From NCBI GenBank assembly GCA_023398345.1, contig JAEWSK010000148.1, forward strand, positions 1 through 9,393: 9,393 bases of DNA, read 5' to 3'. Every line of letters begins with the position of its first letter. The stretch's first letter is position 1. Positions 7,370 through 9,393 of the stretch are shown piece by piece. This DNA comes from Armatimonadota bacterium (GTDB taxonomy: Bacteria > Armatimonadota > UBA5829). Below the pieces are notes generated by a model. That model did no database searches, had not been told where the DNA came from, and saw only the letters and a program-made list of their open reading frames with translations. A program made the position numbers and the translations under genes.

Positions 7370-8017
7370 ATGGAACAGGAAAAGCAAAAGGTGGGCAGTT
7401 TGCCTTCTATCAGAAGACTCCCGGTATATCTGCGGCTGCTGAAAAATATAAGCGATGAGGGACGAGACATGGTCTCAAGCACGCATATAGCGGCGATTCT
7501 CAAAGTCGATCCTATCCAGGTCAGAAAAGATCTCTCTATCACTGGAATAGTCGGCAAACCGAAAATCGGCTATTACGTGCCAACACTTATCGGGGCCATA
7601 GAGAAATTCCTGGGCTGGGACAAAAGCGCCGAGGCGTTTCTCGTGGGAGCTGGCAACTTGGGCAGCGCACTACTGGGATATGATGGCTTCAAACAGCATG
7701 GCCTGGACATAATTGCTGCATTCGATACTGACAAGTCCAAAATCGGCACTCAGATACATGGCAGGGATGTTCTTCCGCTTGATAAGCTGCCTGCAATGGT
7801 TGATCGCATGCATGTGCTAACGGGGATCATAGCTGCGCCAGTCGAAGTGGCTCAGTCGGTTGCCGACACTATGGTTGCGTCCGGCATTATAGCCATCTGG
7901 AACTTTGCTCCGGTGAAGCTTGACACACCAAAGCATGTGGTTGTGCAAAATGAAGACCTGGCGGCAGGGCTGGCAGTACTCTGCGTAAAAGCCGCCAAAG
8001 CCCGTAGTAACGGTTGA
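7370..8017 (+). CDS. rex: Redox-sensing transcriptional repressor Rex
   Basis: Rex dimers bind operators at fermentation and respiration genes and let go when NADH rises relative to NAD+. The 215-residue product has the two-domain family layout: an N-terminal winged helix (about 10-83) with SIRRLPVYLRLL (13-24), the recognition-helix segment VDPIQVRKDLSITG (46-59) and GKPKIGYYVPTLIGAIEKFLG; then a Rossmann NAD(H) domain with VGAGNLGSALLGY (92-104, GxGxxG at 93-98), an acidic residue at the end of beta-2 (AAFDTD, 117-122) suited to the adenosine ribose, and the typical IWNFAPVKLDTP (176-187). The C-terminal helix (about 194-211) would be the domain-swapped dimer helix. The frame extends upstream to 7262 but those 36 codons overlap the promoter, and an AAGGAGGT site marks ATG 7370. 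It lies 64 bp before nuoE, which points to Rex control of the downstream NADH-linked enzyme and of itself, though no classical Rex operator is obvious here. Confidence 0.95.
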   Translation: MEQEKQKVGSLPSIRRLPVYLRLLKNISDEGRDMVSSTHIAAILKVDPIQVRKDLSITGIVGKPKIGYYVPTLIGAIEKFLGWDKSAEAFLVGAGNLGSALLGYDGFKQHGLDIIAAFDTDKSKIGTQIHGRDVLPLDKLPAMVDRMHVLTGIIAAPVEVAQSVADTMVASGIIAIWNFAPVKLDTPKHVVVQNEDLAAGLAVLCVKAAKARSNG

Positions 8018-8020
8018 TGC

Positions 8021-8056
8021 TTGTGTGTGTCGGTAATGCGATACCGACATACATAA
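8021..8056 (+). promoter_or_regulatory. Long intercistronic stem-loop between rex and nuoE
   Basis: TTGTGTGTGTCGGTA (8021-8035) pairs with TACCGACATACATAA (8042-8056) over 15 positions, with two G-U wobbles and a 6-nt ATGCGA loop; the inner eight pairs (TGTCGGTA/TACCGACA) are perfect. It starts 4 nt after the rex stop and ends 14 nt before the nuoE Shine-Dalgarno site. No T-run follows, so it is unlikely to stop transcription. It may set relative expression of rex and the downstream genes by stabilising or processing the mRNA, or be a DNA-level dyad operator. Confidence 0.6.
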
Positions 8057-8070
8057 AGCTGCGACCGATG

Positions 8071-8075
8071 AGGAG
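8071..8075 (+). promoter_or_regulatory. Shine-Dalgarno site for a GTG start of nuoE
   Basis: AGGAG is followed by a 6-nt spacer and GTG 8082. An ATG at 8080 overlaps this codon but is in another frame, so GTG is the start used. Confidence 0.7.
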
Positions 8076-8081
8076 ATTGAT

Positions 8082-8579
8082 GTGCCAAAGACAATACAGA
8101 GAGTCCGTAAATTTCAAAATGTATGCAGGATACTCGATCGATTTGACCGTGATCCAAAGAAGCTGATCCCTATATTGCAAGCAGTCCAGCATGAATATAG
8201 GTATTTGCCGGAAGAAGTCCTTACATATGTCTCAACATCGCTCGGTATTTCTCCGGCGAGGGTCTATGGTGTGGCGACGTTTTACGCCCATTTCGCGCTA
8301 GCGCCAAAAGGCAAATATGTAATTCGACTCTGCGACGGCACAGCATGTCATGTTAAAAAGTCGATTCCAATTCTTGAGGCTCTATATAAGCGGCTCGGGC
8401 TGGACGAAAAACACTCCACAACGCCCGACATGCTGTTTACAGTGGAGACAGTGTCTTGCCTGGGAGCATGCGGGTTGGCGCCAGTAATGGTTGTTAACGA
8501 TGACGTGCATGGTCAAATGACCCCGGAGAACGCCGTAGCCCTAATAGAAAAGATTATTACCGACGAGGGGGCAAAATAA
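8082..8579 (+). CDS. nuoE: NuoE/HydC-family thioredoxin-like [2Fe-2S] subunit of an NAD(P)H-linked oxidoreductase
   Basis: This 165-residue protein is the 24-kDa (NuoE, HydC, HndA) type electron-transfer subunit. An N-terminal helical bundle (about 8-60) with LIPILQAVQHEYRYLPEEVLTYV-like wording and the motif VYGVATFYAHF (61-71) leads into a thioredoxin-like ferredoxin domain. The four [2Fe-2S] ligands are in the family pattern: Cys84 and Cys89 in LCDGTACH, and Cys126 and Cys130 in SCLGACGLAP. It would accept or pass electrons to the FMN/NADH flavoprotein encoded next. The start is GTG 8082, supported by its AGGAG site. The stop overlaps the next start by one base (TAATG), a sign of tight translational coupling. 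Placement after rex and the HydB-like neighbour favour a hydrogenase or formate dehydrogenase diaphorase over complex I; without the following genes this is inference. Confidence 0.93.
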   Translation: MPKTIQRVRKFQNVCRILDRFDRDPKKLIPILQAVQHEYRYLPEEVLTYVSTSLGISPARVYGVATFYAHFALAPKGKYVIRLCDGTACHVKKSIPILEALYKRLGLDEKHSTTPDMLFTVETVSCLGACGLAPVMVVNDDVHGQMTPENAVALIEKIITDEGAK

Positions 8580-9393
8580 TGGCTGCAGACGCATATTGCA
8601 TAGATCTCGATCAAATCACCAAAGATTACAATAAGTCCATTGAGCACATCAACCGTCGGATCATCGTCTGCGCGGGAACGGGCTGTATGGCCAACGGAGC
8701 GCTCGGTGTGTACGAAGCGTTTCTGGAACATATCAAAAAAGCCGGTTTGAATGTAGTAACCGAGCTGCGAGCTGAAGAAGACCCGAGCGGCAGCCATGTT
8801 TCAAAAAGCGGGTGTCAGGGCTTTTGTCAGATGGGTCCACTCGTGACCATCGAACCCGACGGCATATTTTATATCAAACTCAAAAAAGAAGACGTAGAGG
8901 AGATTGTTCGGACGACTCTTATCGAAAATGGCATCGTCGAAAGGCTGCTCTATAAAGATCCGTTGAACGGAAACATATGCCGGTCAACGTCCGACATACC
9001 GTTTTATACTCGACAGAGACGAACCGTGCTAAAATCCTGTGGATTGATCGACCCTCAAGATATTAGAGAGTACATCCACAACGGAGGCTACGCGGCCGCT
9101 CGCAGAGCTTATATTGAAATGACGCCAAAAGCGGTTTGCGAGGAAATATTGCACTCGGGATTGCGAGGACGAGGCGGCGGCGGATTTCCAACAGGTAGAA
9201 AATGGGAGTTGACGCGCATTCAGCCCGGCCCAAAGAAATATGTCATATGCAATGGCGACGAGGGAGACCCCGGCGCATTTATGGACCGCAGCGTAATGGA
9301 GGGCAATCCTCACAGCGTAATCGAAGGCATCATGATTGCCGCGCGAGCAGTTGGCGCTGATGAGGCCTATATTTATGTGCGAGCAGAGTATCC
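8579..9393 (+). CDS. nuoF: NuoF/HydB-family NADH-binding flavoprotein with N-terminal [2Fe-2S] domain (3' end outside window)
   Basis: The frame opens at ATG 8579, overlapping the nuoE stop by one base, and runs 271 codons to the window edge. Residues about 25-115 are a thioredoxin-like ferredoxin domain with Cys31 and Cys36 (VCAGTGCMANG) and Cys79 and Cys83 (GCQGFCQMGP). After a linker (PFYTRQRRTVLKSCGLIDP, 141-159) comes the 51-kDa flavoprotein domain: GLRGRGGGGFPTGRKWE (194-210), the glycine-rich FMN/NADH site, and CNGDEGDPGAFMDR (224-237). Complex I NuoF usually reads NADESEPGTCKDR here and lacks the extra N-terminal domain; the present wording and domain order are those of HydB/HndC, the beta subunit of NAD(P)-linked and electron-bifurcating hydrogenases. 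The missing part should hold the rest of the FMN domain, the SLBB and [4Fe-4S] regions and possibly C-terminal ferredoxin domains. It probably passes electrons between NAD(P)H and NuoE/HydC plus a catalytic subunit to the right. Confidence 0.93.
   Translation, partial: MAADAYCIDLDQITKDYNKSIEHINRRIIVCAGTGCMANGALGVYEAFLEHIKKAGLNVVTELRAEEDPSGSHVSKSGCQGFCQMGPLVTIEPDGIFYIKLKKEDVEEIVRTTLIENGIVERLLYKDPLNGNICRSTSDIPFYTRQRRTVLKSCGLIDPQDIREYIHNGGYAAARRAYIEMTPKAVCEEILHSGLRGRGGGGFPTGRKWELTRIQPGPKKYVICNGDEGDPGAFMDRSVMEGNPHSVIEGIMIAARAVGADEAYIYVRAEY

Overview
The window holds two adjacent, co-oriented (+ strand) gene blocks from a bacterial chromosome, separated by a rho-independent terminator and a new promoter. 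Block 1 (1-7069) is a de novo pyrimidine biosynthesis cluster: the 3' end of pyrB (aspartate carbamoyltransferase), pyrC (dihydroorotase), pyrE (orotate phosphoribosyltransferase), carA, a previously uncalled 56-codon gene for a small two-helix membrane protein, and carB (both subunits of carbamoyl-phosphate synthetase). Together these cover glutamine + bicarbonate to carbamoyl phosphate (CarAB), to carbamoyl aspartate (PyrB), to dihydroorotate (PyrC), and orotate to OMP (PyrE). Dihydroorotate dehydrogenase (pyrD/pyrK) and OMP decarboxylase (pyrF) are absent from this stretch and must lie elsewhere.

Block 2 (about 7280-9393) has a strong sigma70-type promoter, then rex (NADH/NAD+-sensing repressor), a prominent 15-bp stem-loop, a NuoE-family [2Fe-2S] protein and the first 271 codons of a NuoF-family flavoprotein carrying an extra N-terminal thioredoxin-like [2Fe-2S] domain. 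That architecture and its active-site wording are those of the HydC/HydB (HndA/HndC) diaphorase module of NAD(P)-linked, often electron-bifurcating, hydrogenases or formate dehydrogenases rather than of respiratory complex I. A redox repressor directly upstream of an NADH-handling module makes regulatory sense. The catalytic subunit would be beyond the right edge.

Organism: the gene set suggests a bacterium with anaerobic or fermentative capacity and mixed base composition. The pyrB/pyrC overlap is a common bacterial arrangement (Bacillota, Thermotogota, Chloroflexota, Armatimonadota and others). I cannot assign a phylum from sequence reading alone. Three of the six start codons that can be judged from Shine-Dalgarno spacing among the annotated full genes are non-ATG (GTG for pyrC and nuoE, TTG for carA).

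Most of the window is ordinary metabolism. I see no CRISPR array, mobile element, tRNA or rRNA. The points most worth a second look are the small membrane-protein gene between carA and carB, the large stem-loop between rex and nuoE, the eukaryotic-UMPS-like flavour of PyrE without an adjacent pyrF, and the longer linker between the two halves of CarB.
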